Assembly: GCA_036925085.1 (NCBI GenBank)
Contig: JAUPFP010000002.1
Span: forward strand, 2,502,550-2,566,549
Source of the DNA: Brachycybe producta
Taxonomy: Eukaryota > Arthropoda > Diplopoda > Playtdesmida > Andrognathidae
Length of the DNA stretch: 64,000 nt
Direction: 5' to 3'
Position 1 is the stretch's first letter. Each line of letters opens with the position of its first letter. Made by a program: the position numbers and the translations under genes. Under the pieces are notes generated by a model. The model did not search any database and was not told the origin of the DNA. It saw nothing but the letters and a program-made list of their open reading frames with translations. Positions 1 through 13,000 of the stretch are shown piece after piece.

Positions 1-411
1 TGGTTATGTGTTATTTTTAGTGCTGATTTTTTATGGTTTTTAAAAATTGTTTTTACGTGTTTTACGCGCATTTTAATGGATGCTTTTTTTTGCTTATGAG
101 CACATACTCAATGGAGTTTAACATGAGAGTTAGAAATTCGCGATTTTGAAATAGTTTTTAAAATAGAACCGCACTTATCAATTTTTTGTCATTCTATCAC
201 TTAATCAGTATATATTTAAAGTGCATATTGCACTTTGAAAACTTAATATTGGACAACTTTAAATATGAATCATAAACATATTGCCACGCCTGCGTATTTT
301 AAAAACTAACGTTTCTTCTTTAACATTGGGTCTATGGGGCCACTATAAAAGCGATGCTAGCGCTCTTTGTGGAGATTTTTCGAAGTAATTTTGCGCTGTA
401 GCCTCTTAAAG
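1..411. repeat. Foldback family A, right arm
   Basis: This matches, arm for arm, the right half of the dispersed foldback element seen complete at 28217-28941. Shared words include acgagcattttaatggatg, gaaaacttaatattggacaa and gatgctagcgctctt, and it ends with agcctcttaa. The left arm lies before the window. The rest up to exon 1 is plain intron. Confidence 0.75.
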
Positions 412-527
412 AATGTTCTTGTAATCACTTCGTGATTGCCATTAACCACTAATATTACATGCAAGCGTTGAATAATTATTATAACAATATGTTTTTTTCT
501 TGCTTTATATTTGATATCACCTTTCAG

Positions 528-1051
528 GTACATTGTTGAATGTCAGTTGTGCTTACAGTGGACGTATTGCATGTGCATATAAACACGGAAAGTCATTTAC
601 TCGACCTTTATCCGAAAATCCAAGCAATCGTTATGTAAATCTTTGTGTTGCAATTTATGAGTGCGAGTCTACTGGTGGCTCAGAATGGATTTGCGAGGAC
701 ACTATTCATCTACGCAACATCAGTTTGCCCGAAATCAAGTTCAATTTTGATTTGCGTTACGTTTATGATCAGTCAATTTTAAAGAAGAAGAAGCAGTCTG
801 TCAATAACTTAGTTCGTACCCTGTCTCACGAAGAGGTGTGCAGTTCTTCGAAAGACGTTGAAGCCGACCCTTTCTTTTCAAATCTGCACGGACTTATTGC
901 TGTTCCAAGTTTTAGCACATTGCAAACTCTTCGGAAGACTATTTGTGAAAAGGGAAACCAGTCTCTTCTTACGCAGAAGCATCTGGTGCAGTTGGATTGG
1001 GTTTCAACAGAAGATGGGTCTCATATATTAACGGTTGGAGTCGGTTCGAAG
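528..1051 (+). CDS. DMXL: DMXL exon 1 of window
   Basis: The acceptor is ctttcag and the donor is AAG|GTATAT. The exon starts with two bases of a split codon and ends in phase 0. It encodes the Rav1-like region with LNVSCAYSGRIACAYKHGK, YVNLCVAIYECESTGGSEW and WVSTEDGSHILTVGVGSK, all hallmark words of DmX-like proteins. Confidence 0.93.
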
Positions 1052-4000
1052 GTATATTTACCATGTCTATTCGCTCACTTTTCACCTTATTTATGATAGT
1101 TTTATTCTTATTAGCTTTGGTTGCCAGTAAAGAGTAATGGCTAACAATCTAGTGTATGATAAAACCATTTAAGTATGTACATTTATATAATTTCATACAA
1201 GTACATACGCAAACATAATTTACTTTATTCAAAGTTTACATCATTAAAAACCTAGATGTAATGCAGTTTTCAGGAAGTTTTTTAACATACAATTTTGTTT
1301 ATTAAGTTTTGTGTAATTACACAAAAGAATTACAATTACTCAGTTTTCCAAAGCGTTGTGTTACCATTTTTTTATACTTATTAAGCTTTATTCTGTCTAT
1401 GTATAACGCTGTACAAACAAGGACAAAAACGTTTAAGCACGTCGGAATTTATTTAAATTTAAATGAACCGGGTTTTTTTCATGGTCAACTTTTATGTGGT
1501 GCTCTCCGGATCCAATAACCCTAACACATACATGTGCGTACACATGCGCGCATGAGTGTACATGTGCATACGCATGCGCGCACATGTGTACATGTGCGTA
1601 CACATGCGCGCACGAGTGTACATGTGCGTACACATGCGCGCACGAGTGTACATGTGCGTACGCATGCGCGCACGTGTGTACATGTGCGTACGCATGCGCG
1701 CACGTGTGTACATGTGCGTACGCATGCGCGCACGTGTGTACATGTGCATACGCATGCGCGCACGTGTGTACATTGTACTTCTGCATACACATGTAACAAT
1801 GAAAGAAAGCTGGTTATTTCACATACATGTATAAAAGCATATATTAAAGCAATGGAGGTCTATAAGGTTCTTTGAATCCCTTGTTTAGGTTAGGATTCGA
1901 AAAACGAAAAAAGCGCGAAGATTCGAGTTTTTGAACCGGTTTTTTTTTCATGGTCAACTTTTATGTTGTGCTCTCCGGATTCAATAACCCAAACACATAC
2001 ATGTGTGTACACATGCGCACACGTGTGTACACATGCGCACACGTGTGTACACATGCGCACACGTGTGTACATGTGCGTACACGTGCACACGTGTGTATGC
2101 ACATGTGCGTATGCATGCACGCACGTATGTACATGTGCGTATGCATGCGCGCACGTATGTACGTGTGCGTATGCATGCGCGCACGTATGCACGTGTGCGT
2201 ATGCATGCGCGCACGTATGCACGTGTGCGTACGCATGCGCGCACGTATGCACGTGTGCGTACGCATGCGCGCACGTATGCACGTGTGCGTACGCATGCGC
2301 GCACGTATGCACGTGTGCGTACGCATGCGCGCACGTATGCACGTGTGCGTACGCATGCGCGCACGTATGCACGTGTGCGTACGCATGCGCGCACGTATGC
2401 ACGTGTGCGTACGCATGCGCGCACGTATGCACGTGTGCGTACGCATGCGCGCACGTATGCACGTGTGCGTACGCATGCGCGCACGTATGCACGTGTGCGT
2501 ACGCATGCGCGCACGTATGCACGTGTGCGTACGCATGCGCGCACGTATGCACGTGTGCGTACGCATGCGCGCACGTATGCACGTGTGCGTACGCATGCGC
2601 GCACGTATGCACGTGTGCGTACGCATGCGCGCACGTATGCACGTGTGCGTACGCATGCGCGCACGTATGCACGTGTGCGTACGCATGCGCGCACGTATGC
2701 ACGTGTGCGTACGCATGCGCGCACGTATGCACGTGTGCGTACGCATGCGCGCACGTATGCACGTGTGCGTACGCATGCGCGCACGTATGCACGTGTGCGT
2801 ACGCATGCGCGCACGTATGCACGTGTGCGTACGCATGCGCGCACGTATGCACGTGTGCGTACGCATGCGCGCACGTATGTACGTGTGCGTACGCATGTGC
2901 GTACGCGTGCGTGCACGTATGTACATGTGCGTACGCATGTGCGTACGCGTGCGTGCACGTATGTACATGTGCGTACACATGTGCATACACATGCGTGCAC
3001 ATATGTACATGTGCATACACATGTAACAATGAAAGAAAGTTGGTTATTTCATATATGAATGAATATATTAAAGGAATGGAGGTCTGTAAGATTCCTTGAA
3101 TCTCTTGTTTAGGTTAGGTTTCAAAAGACGAAAAAAGCGCAAAGATTCGAGTTCTTGAATCTTGAATATTTTTGAAGATTCGAGGATTCGAATGTCCGAT
3201 CCCTAGTAAAAATCAAAAACAAAAATTTGTTTTTATACTTGTGCCATTATAGCTTGACCTTAGTCTTACGTTTTACTATGAAAAGTTTCCGAAAAAGTTT
3301 TATTTACGACTTATTATTTTTAGAAAAGTTTTGCAATTTACAAAAATCTTGGAAAATGCTAATGTTTTTAATGTTTTTAATTATGCTTTAAATGTCCATT
3401 CAGGTGCTGTTGTTCACTGCAGTAGGAAGTGACATTGCTCAGGCAAATTTGAAGGCCATGAAGGAGTCACGTACCAGTAATCGTCCTATTTTGAGAAAGG
3501 CGTCGTCTATGGTTGTACCGTTGTATAACGCGGAAGAAGTGCGATGGATGAAAGTGTGTAGTGTAAGCCTTGCGACTGCCGATGGCTTACCTCCATTGCC
3601 TATGCAAATTTCGTGGGTACGAGATGGCATTCTAGTCGTGGGAATGGACAATGAGATGCACATTTATTCGCAATGGAAGCCTCCAGGTATGTTTTTGTTT
3701 CATACAACGTAAAATACAGTGCAAAAAAGACATTTTATAATTTAAGATTGTAAGTAAATTATTAAAGTTGTAAAGAATTCATTCTTTTTATGTATATAAA
3801 AAGGAATGTATGCACCAACAAACACGAATGTGCCAGATTTTGACGAGAGTATCGATAATCGCACATTAACCGAGAAAGACCTCTTAAGCTTGGTTCAGGA
3901 ATCATCACACCACCGTCTGATACCTGTGAAAAGCATTTCTCATGCGTCATCAGCCAATTTGGTTGGTGGTTCTGATGCAAAAAAGAAACGGGATCTTATC

Positions 4001-7000
4001 ACAAAGGGAATCACAAACGGGTAACAACTTTAGTTTTAATGTTATTTATTTTTTTTAGTTTAGTTTTAGAAAAACAAAAAAGCAAACAAGAATATCTAAT
4101 GTCTATGAAACGTTTTCTTTAGATTGTTTTGCACATTTAGTTAATTATATATGTTAGTAAAAAGTACTGCAACGTTTTGTGCTACAAAACGCGTTTTTGA
4201 ATTATTACTCTCGAAACAGCCAAATGGACTAATGGTAGAAAGCCAATTTAGACCAGAACTGCATAAGAAATGCACTGTCAAAATAATCTAGTAACGTATG
4301 CCATGAAACTTTCGCTGTGCAAATGTAAACTTAAGTTGAAAATCATAATGAATATAGATATTTTTTTCGTTGCAAAACTCGCACCCGTATGGATTACCTA
4401 AAGTAGAATTTCTTTCAGTCGAAACATTTTTACTACAGTACCCATATGTACATATAACAAGGGTGGCAGGTTTTTTTTTAGTTCGAAGCAAGAAAAAACG
4501 CAAATTAACCCGGTTTTTTTGGTTTAAATCTGTTTTTTTTTTTGGGGTTTAAACCATGAAGTGTTTTTTTTTTCATAAAGAAAATTACTACACTGACTAT
4601 AAGACACTGCCTAACTGGTAGTATATTTTTCCATTCTTCATATTGTGCATATTTTCATTTTTTTATTCAAAGGTCAAGTACTAATGTAATATAAATATTA
4701 AAGTAATTAACCTAATAATTCTATTAACCCAAGTTGTCTGAATGATGTGTGTGGGCAGCAGTGATTAACATAAGACATAAAACCCTCAGTTACAATCTGC
4801 AACTCGCACGACCATTATGAGTCACAGTATGACCTATGTCAGAGGCGGGCTTGCCAGTGGGGCAGCTCCGACAAATGCCAGAAGGGCTGGTATTCAATTG
4901 GGCCAGTATAAAATTCCGGCGCCAAATTATTTTCCCAGTTTGTGTCTGACCTATGTGGTGAAGCATATTGTGGGAATGAAGTCTAATTTTTGTTTGCATA
5001 TTAAAAACCAATGGATCCAGTACAATTTACAAAAATAAAATAAAATTACTTGTCTTTGGTTAAAATTGAAGGTTTATTTAAAAAAAAACAAGTGGTTAAA
5101 ATCATGGTTTTAATCACAATGGTTAAAACCACGCCACCCTGCAAAAAAAAAGTTTTATCGCAAAAAATCTCCATAGTTTTTTTAGAGTGGTCACTTCTAC
5201 CTTTATAAACAGCCCAGTAACCAGATTCCAATGAAATATTTTTCAGGATGTTGACATGTTGCTTTATTTGATTGTTGTTTCAGTTTTGCACCACTAGTAC
5301 CACTATTAGTAAATTTTAACATTTTTATTGAATGGTTTTTTTCTAAAAAAAAAAAAAAAAGTGCAATAGAAAGATGGAAGTCAATATGTGCATTCAGTTC
5401 TTAAACTACACATTGCTTGCATTTCAGTTATGGCGCGATACTGCATAATGTTAGTGTCATCATCAGTGTTACAGAAGTCAGTTCTGTAGAAGAAATTCTA
5501 CTTGTTTCGATAATACACATTTAATTGAACTTTATGTTGAAAGATTTTTAAGAGGGTTTTAAAGACTTTACTAGTTACTTACAAAACCAACGTAATGAAA
5601 AGTAAACCATTTAATAAAAAATAACCATTAATAAAATTTTAAACCCATATTATTACAAATGAATGACGCATGCGCATCACATGTAACTATGTCATGTACA
5701 TGAGTACATACATGTGTGTTTATCTATATACACATGCGTACACGTGCATACACATGCGCACACGTGTGTACAAGTGTGTACATGTGCATACACATGCGCA
5801 CAAGTGTGTACATGTGCGTACACATGTGCACAAGTGTGTACATGTGCATACACATGCGCACAAGTGTGTACATGTGTGCACACATGCGCACAAGTGTGTA
5901 CATGTGCACACATGCGCACAAGTGTGTACATGTGCATACACATGCGCACAAGTGTGTACGTGTTTGTACACATGCGCGCACGTGCATAAATGTGCGTACA
6001 CATGTCCACAAGTGTGTACGTGTGCGTACACATGCGCACACGTGTGTAAATCTGCATACGCATGCACACACGTGTGTTCATGTGCGTACTCATGCGCACA
6101 CATGTAACAATGAAAAAAGTTGGTTATTTGATATATGAAAGCATATTAAAGCAATGGAGGTCTATAGGGTTCCTTGAATCCCTTGTTTTTCTCAAGGTCA
6201 ACTATATGTTGCACAGTCCCCATCCAAGAACCCCATGATATTAAATTCGAGAGGAGAAAAGGTTGAAAAGTGTAGAGAGAGAGAGAGGGGGGGGGGGGAG
6301 GGGGAAACTGAAATTGAAATGAAAGGAGTAAAAAATAGAAAAAACGACATGCACGTGCACATCAGAGAAAATAAAAATCTCATTTTCTCTTTCAAATATA
6401 AAAAAAGGAGGGGATAGAATTTCTTTTGCTCCGCCCTTTTATGAACGTCATCCATTTCTAATTGGGTTTGTTACTTGGTCTGACGTCATAAAAGGGCGGA
6501 GGAAAAGAAATTCTAATGCTGGGCACAATTGCCTGTGAATTTTGCTCCCGTCATTTATGATGGGTTACCCCACTAGTAATATAAATATTAAAGTAATTAA
6601 AACTAATAATTAGGTTAACCCAAATCGTCTGAATACTGTGTGTTGACCTTTCTGAGTCACAGTATTACCTATGTCAGAGGTGGACTGGCCAAAGGGGCAG
6701 CTTGGGCAAATACCCGAATTGCCGGTATTCAATTGGGCCGGTTGTTCGTTTTTCAAAAAAATATTGCCAATCCAGTAGAAAATGCAAGGCCAAATTATTT
6801 TCCCAGCATGCCTCTGACCTATGTAGTGAAGCATATTGTGGGACTGAAGTTGTAATTTTTGTTTGCATATTAAAAGCCAATAGATTCAGTACAATTTACA
6901 AAAAATAAATGAAATTAGTTCTCTTTAGTTAAAACCAAAAGTTTATTTTAAAACAATGCCACCCTGTCATTTTATGAAATATCCAAAGTATAAGTTCCGA

Positions 7001-10000
7001 GATTCGAAAACTCGCATCTTCGCGCTTTTTTCGTCTTTCGAATCTTTCAAATCCTAACCTAAAAAAACTGTTAAAAACTTTGGTTAAATTAGTTTTAACT
7101 CTGTTGACGTCCAATAGAAACGTTCACTAACAAAAAACGGCAATTGTTGCAATTTCGGTGATACCAGGGATCACCAATATCACCCCTTGTGGCGAAACTG
7201 AGTGCCACACACTGTTTAATATTTAATATTATTTCATATATTTGTAACTTCTTAATGAATAATATAGGATTCTTATATGAAGGGTTCGAGGGATTCGAGA
7301 ACATTTTAGGCTTAAGTTTTGAGAAAATTTAGGATTCGTCCCATCTCTAATAAAAAATCATGCACTCTACATATAAAATAAATAAAATTTTATATATATT
7401 AAGCTTTGTCTGTCTGTCGATACACCTCTACAAACAAGGACAAAAACGTTTAAGCACGTTGGAATTTATTTAAATGTAAATGAACCTGTTATTTCTCATG
7501 GTCAGCTTTATGTTGCGCGCTCCCGATCCAAGAACCCAAACAATAGTAATGTGCTTATACAAAATGCAAGCGGTCAAGAAAAATTCACACAAAATGTCAT
7601 TTATAATAAAGTATTTGAATAAAATAAAATAGTTCAATAAGTTTCGTTGTAGCAAAATTAAACTAGAATTTTGCACCCGTCATTGACGGGTTATGACTGG
7701 TTATTCCACTAGTATCTTATACTGTATAATCTTAGATTTTTACGTTAATGTAGATCTTTGTGATGCAATACAAGTGTATTGGGTTTTCTGAATCTTTTGT
7801 TTTTAGTCAGGGTGTTATTTATGTCTGATTAGAAAAACTAGTTTACAAATATTACAATTTTTTAATTTAATTTTTTTTTTAGCATTTGGTTAATCACTGT
7901 CTTAATTTAAATTTCAGAGAGGTCTCGGGGTCGGTTGACTTTATGCCAGACTATGGTTTATTTGAAGCAAGTCGTATTGCTTGCCCGGTACTGCCGCAGT
8001 ATCATCCAAAACAGCTTATGGAGTTGTTGAACTTTGGAAAAATCCGTCGGGTGAAAAGCATACTATCTCACGTCGTAAATTGTTTGGCTGGACCTAGTGC
8101 TATTGAACCGGCAGAGCTTAGACCTCGAGTTACCAGTTCTTCGGGGAGCACTTCTCATCAGAGAAATTGGTCACGATCTCGCACAATGTCTGTTAGCATG
8201 AATACAAGAGTTAGTCCATTGGATCCACAGTCACAGTCACAATCGGCGATGGTTTCTGAAGAGGTTCAGCTCGATTACGTTGAAATCAATGCCATACCAC
8301 CTTTGCCACTATTCACACTGTTGGCTGCAGATAAGGAGACTTTGGTTCCAACCAGCAATGATATGGACAGAGTTAAGGTATGAGTATTACTTCCATATTG
8401 ATTTGTAAAAAGTGAATGGTTTTTATTGGTTTGATTCCCCAGGTTTAAAAAAATATTCGCACCATATACTGTATTATGTGGTGCAGATATGTAGAGTTTC
8501 GTTTTCATTTCCAACGGTGATTTTCAAACGGCTGAGAATATTTACAGTGAAAACCGTTTAAAACGAAAACTGCAATTAAACAATAAACAATGGCGCGCAC
8601 GTGCTAATTTTTATTTTAAATTATTTTTACGTATTTTTACGAGCATTTTAATGGATGTTTTTTGTTTACAAGCGCGCGTACTCAATGGAGTTAGAAATTC
8701 GCGATTTTGAAATAGTTTTTAAAAATAGAACCGCACTTATAAATTTTGTGTCATTATATCACTCTTTGCAAACTTAATATTGGATAACTTTAAATATGCA
8801 AAATAAACATATTGCCGCGACTGTGTATTTTAATTTTTTTTAATTTTTTAGTTTTTTTTTGTAAATTTTAAAAATTTTTTCTTTAACATTGGGTCTGTGT
8901 GCTCAAGACGCTCAAGAAGAAAAACGATGCTAGCACTGTTTGCGATGTAGCTTCTTAAAGAGACCATTAGCTCCATTAGCCCTTTTTAAAACCATAAAAA
9001 AAATTAAAAATGAAGTGACTTTTCATGAGTAACCAAACGACGCCCTTTTAAATTTCCAAAAACGAAAGTTCCCCCCCCCCCCCATTTTTGTGGCAAAGGT
9101 TGTCACCTTACATTTCCAGAATTCCTTAATGAAATACATGTATTTCCTATTCATATTCAACTCGATACAACCTTCCATGTGGGATAATTCAAATGTGACA
9201 ACACATCAGATTTTGAGTAGAGGAAGGAGTATACTTTGGGGGGTTTTGTTGCCAATGCCTGTCTACTATCTGATAAAGTTCATTTAGATGAAGTCAGCTT
9301 ATTTTTCATTTTTTAAATTATATTAATGACTTATTTTAAATTTTAAAAATCGTTTTGGTAGTCGTTGAATAATTCTGGACAATATTTTGACAAGATATTT
9401 CTGGAGGTAATGGTCTCTTTAAGCTAACCATTCACAGTCAGGTCTGGAGTGACGGATCTTGGTGGGCAGATTGAAATCCATCGTTTTATCCGTTTGTTAA
9501 TTAGTTGTCCAAATCTGCCGATCTAGTTAAACGATTTCATGTGTCCATACAGATCCGTCAGTTTCGAACTGATCATGAATTATTAGCTTTAAACATTTTA
9601 AAAATTATAAATTTTAAATTTTAATTTATAAAATAACAATTAAAATAATGATTTTTTTAATTTTACACATTTAACAATTTTTTTTGCCAACAACGATTTA
9701 AAGAAGGTAACTTCAAAAGTAACTGTCGTGACATTGACTTTTTTTAGTGTTCACTTTACTTACGATTGGTAATTCTATTTGAAGGGCTATGGAACATTGT
9801 TTGATAGTGTGACAATCGCTTCTGCCGAGTCGCTCGATGATATTCTGGCTGAAGACTCAGCGGAGCACGATGTTTCCACCCATCTACGATCAGTTTCAAA
9901 TGAAAGGCAATCTTTGACACTGTTTGGCCCATGCCAGGTAATTTCATACATGTGCTCTTGAAATTATTATTTTGAGGGTGGATTGATTATATTATCTATA

Positions 10001-13000
10001 TTTGTGGTAGAAATCTGAGCAGCCCAGAGTAATCTGCAGGGGCGGCAGCATTCTTTAGAGCATGCTGCGGCAGCAATCTCATCCGAGTGTCCTGCAGCCA
10101 GTCTCTCTCCTATTTTAACAAGGAAGTGTTAGAAAGAAACCAAAGAAAGTTGGGAAGGGGGAGGGAAACACTTTCGGTAACCTAACTGATCCTAACCTAA
10201 CGTAACCGAACCAAACCTAATTTACTTTCAAAGAGGAAACAAAGTTTTCCCTCCCCCCCCTTCCCAACTTTCTTTTGTTTCTTTCTTTCTAACACTTCCT
10301 TCATTCATCACTGAATAAAGGCGTTTACCGCTATTGTTTCAAATAGGGGAGATACTGGCTGCAGAATACTCGGATGAGATAGCTGTCGCAGCATGCTCTA
10401 GAGGATGCTGCCGCTGCAGATTACTCTCCGCTGCTCAGATTTCTACCACATATATACTGTGAACTGTATTATGAAATAATGGTTTTTTTTGTTGTCTCAG
10501 GCTCGAATATTGACGCAACTTTTGACTCATACGCACCTTCCGGGATTGTCCAGTTTAGACCAAATGCATTTGCTTGCATTAGCTGATACAGTTGCAACGT
10601 TTAACAGTGAATTTTCCGATAAATTCACCTTAAAAAGCCGTAAAGAAGGTATTTCTTTTATTAAGAATGGGCCATTAGTCATGAAGGGGTTTAAAAATTT
10701 AGTAAATTTTTTATTTCTTTTAAATGTTTTTTTTTTTGGGGGGGGGGGGGATGGGGGTTGTAATGAACATGTGGGAAATCAAACGTGGAAAAATTCACAG
10801 CTGAACCACAGAATAAAAAGTTATACAGAAGGGAAACTCGTTTGGTCGGAACCTTTGATGTTGCTGTTGACAGGATTTCACGCAGGAAGTCGCCATCTTT
10901 AAACTGGGGGCAGAGTTTGTATAGGCGAATCTTTAACATAGAAGCAGGGAGTCTTTATTTTTAACCGGTTACTTGATCAAACTATTGGCAGACGTGAACG
11001 CAAATTGAATGTCTAAACTCGTATTTGATTACATTGAAATGATCAACTGATATGAATTATTGGGTTTAGACATTCAATTCGCGTTCATGTCAAATGAGTT
11101 TAAGTGCATTGATCAACTCACTTGACTCGTGTAAATCCAGCTTCCTATGGAGAACTTGTCATTACCCAGTTTCAAGATGGTGGCGCCCCAAAATAAAGAG
11201 AAACATCAAAATATAAAACTCACATACAGAAAAATAATAGAGTTTCTCTTCTGTATAACTTTTTATTCTGTGCCTTCGTAATGGCATGAGAAACATATGT
11301 TTGAAGGTTTTTAGCTTAATTTTTTTTAAAGCACTTTCTTTTGAAAATGAACATTTCACACCTCGGCAAGATGCGTGGCACAACTAAAAAAAACACTTTT
11401 TTGAAAAAATGATTTTAAAGTTAAGAGCAGATTCGTGGCTTACTTTGCTGAGCTTTTCAAGTGCAAAAACAATTTTGACTATTCATAAGATTCGTTTATT
11501 TGGCTCCCCTACAATAGATTCAGATAGAAAAAAGGCAACTTTAAACTAAGGCTATGGAGTCGTTACATAATTGTTCTACTCCGACTTCTGTAATTTGAAA
11601 TTTGTAATTCGTCTCCGACTCCACTACGACGCTGACTGAGTCCGACAAACAAAAATAAAAAAAATTGAAACTAAATCAACGTATGTATTTATTCAAAAAT
11701 AATTTCTACATTGTAATCGAATTTAATTTAAATTGAATTGGTTCTTAAAAATAGCATGGCTTCAATTAGACTATGTCCGATTTCATCGATGCTCTCAAAT
11801 CAGATTTTAGAATTTGGAGAGCAGAAAATGATCATTCCATCGGTGGTAAAGCCGTAGCGGTTAGAGCGGCACTTTGCGTAATCTCAGGGTACATCAATAT
11901 TGCATCTTTAAGATTCAATTTTGTTGTTCAGTCAATCATTTTTTTTTTTGAGTCGGAGTCGTTTACTTTATACCGACTCCTACCAAAAATGAACGAATCC
12001 ACCGACTTCGACTCCAACTCCACAACCCTACTTTAAACACATTTTCCTTAAAACGTGTTTTTTAAGTTGTGCCACTCTTCTTGCCGAGGTGCGATTTATG
12101 CATTTCTCAAGATTTGTTTAATGTTGCCTTATCGATGGCACTGAAGGTTGATCCAACGATGATATTTAAATAAGGTGACTTATGATGGTCTTATTACAAG
12201 GTTCATTGACGAGCACATACTTTTGTTTAATACCTTTAGTATTAATTCTATTATTTTTAGGACATAACATAACGACAGAATTTGCAAGTGGTATGTCAGC
12301 AGGTTATTTTTTTATATATAAAATTGACTGAATGGGATATTTTTACTAAAAAAACATACACTGTTTAGACTCACTTGACGACTGTGGTCTACGTTTCTTA
12401 CTTGCCATGAGACATCAGACGTATTTGCTTCGTTGCGTACCCATTTTTCAACGAACACAGCTGCAAAAGCAAGGGTTATCTCCTAATAATCTTGTTTGGG
12501 CGTTTCATTCCGAAACGCAGGATGAGCTTATAAACATGATTCCGGGCATGCAAAAAGGAAATCCACGGTGGTCGGAGTTAAAGGAACTTGGGGTTGGATG
12601 GTGGGTTCGTAACAATTCTACTCTTCGGCGTTGCATTGAGAAGGTAGGCCATTCTTTTGCACTTCACGTGACTCATTAAAGAAATTTTTTTTTAAAAAAA
12701 AAATTCTCGAAAAATGTTATGCAATAATATTCATTTTTTGTGTTATTTATTGAAAATAGCATATATTTGTATTTTAAAATAATATGTTTATTTGTAGACC
12801 TCTGTTGCTCTTTAGAGCAACAAGCAACAAGGAGTCTTACCCGAGGGGCAGTCAAAAAATAAGTTGCACCTGTTCATAATTTTCCTCCACGACGAGATAT
12901 TTTGATGGGAGGTTGAGGCAACACTGTTGATACTTCATTATCAATAGATCGAAAGTGACATCGATTGTAATGTTGATATCTCGTTTCTTATCAGTTAAAA

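Noticed and set aside
1527..3025. Possible CRISPR array (regular 30-bp repeats)
   Set aside because: There are no unique spacers, units are directly contiguous, and the genome is eukaryotic.
1433..3099. Long His/Cys/Ala/Tyr/Thr/Val/Arg-rich reading frames in all six frames, up to 379 residues
   Set aside because: They are produced by the self-complementary 30-bp minisatellite, which lacks stops in every frame. There is no codon bias and no start context.
5670..6138. Similar repeat-protein frames
   Set aside because: Same minisatellite family; artefacts.
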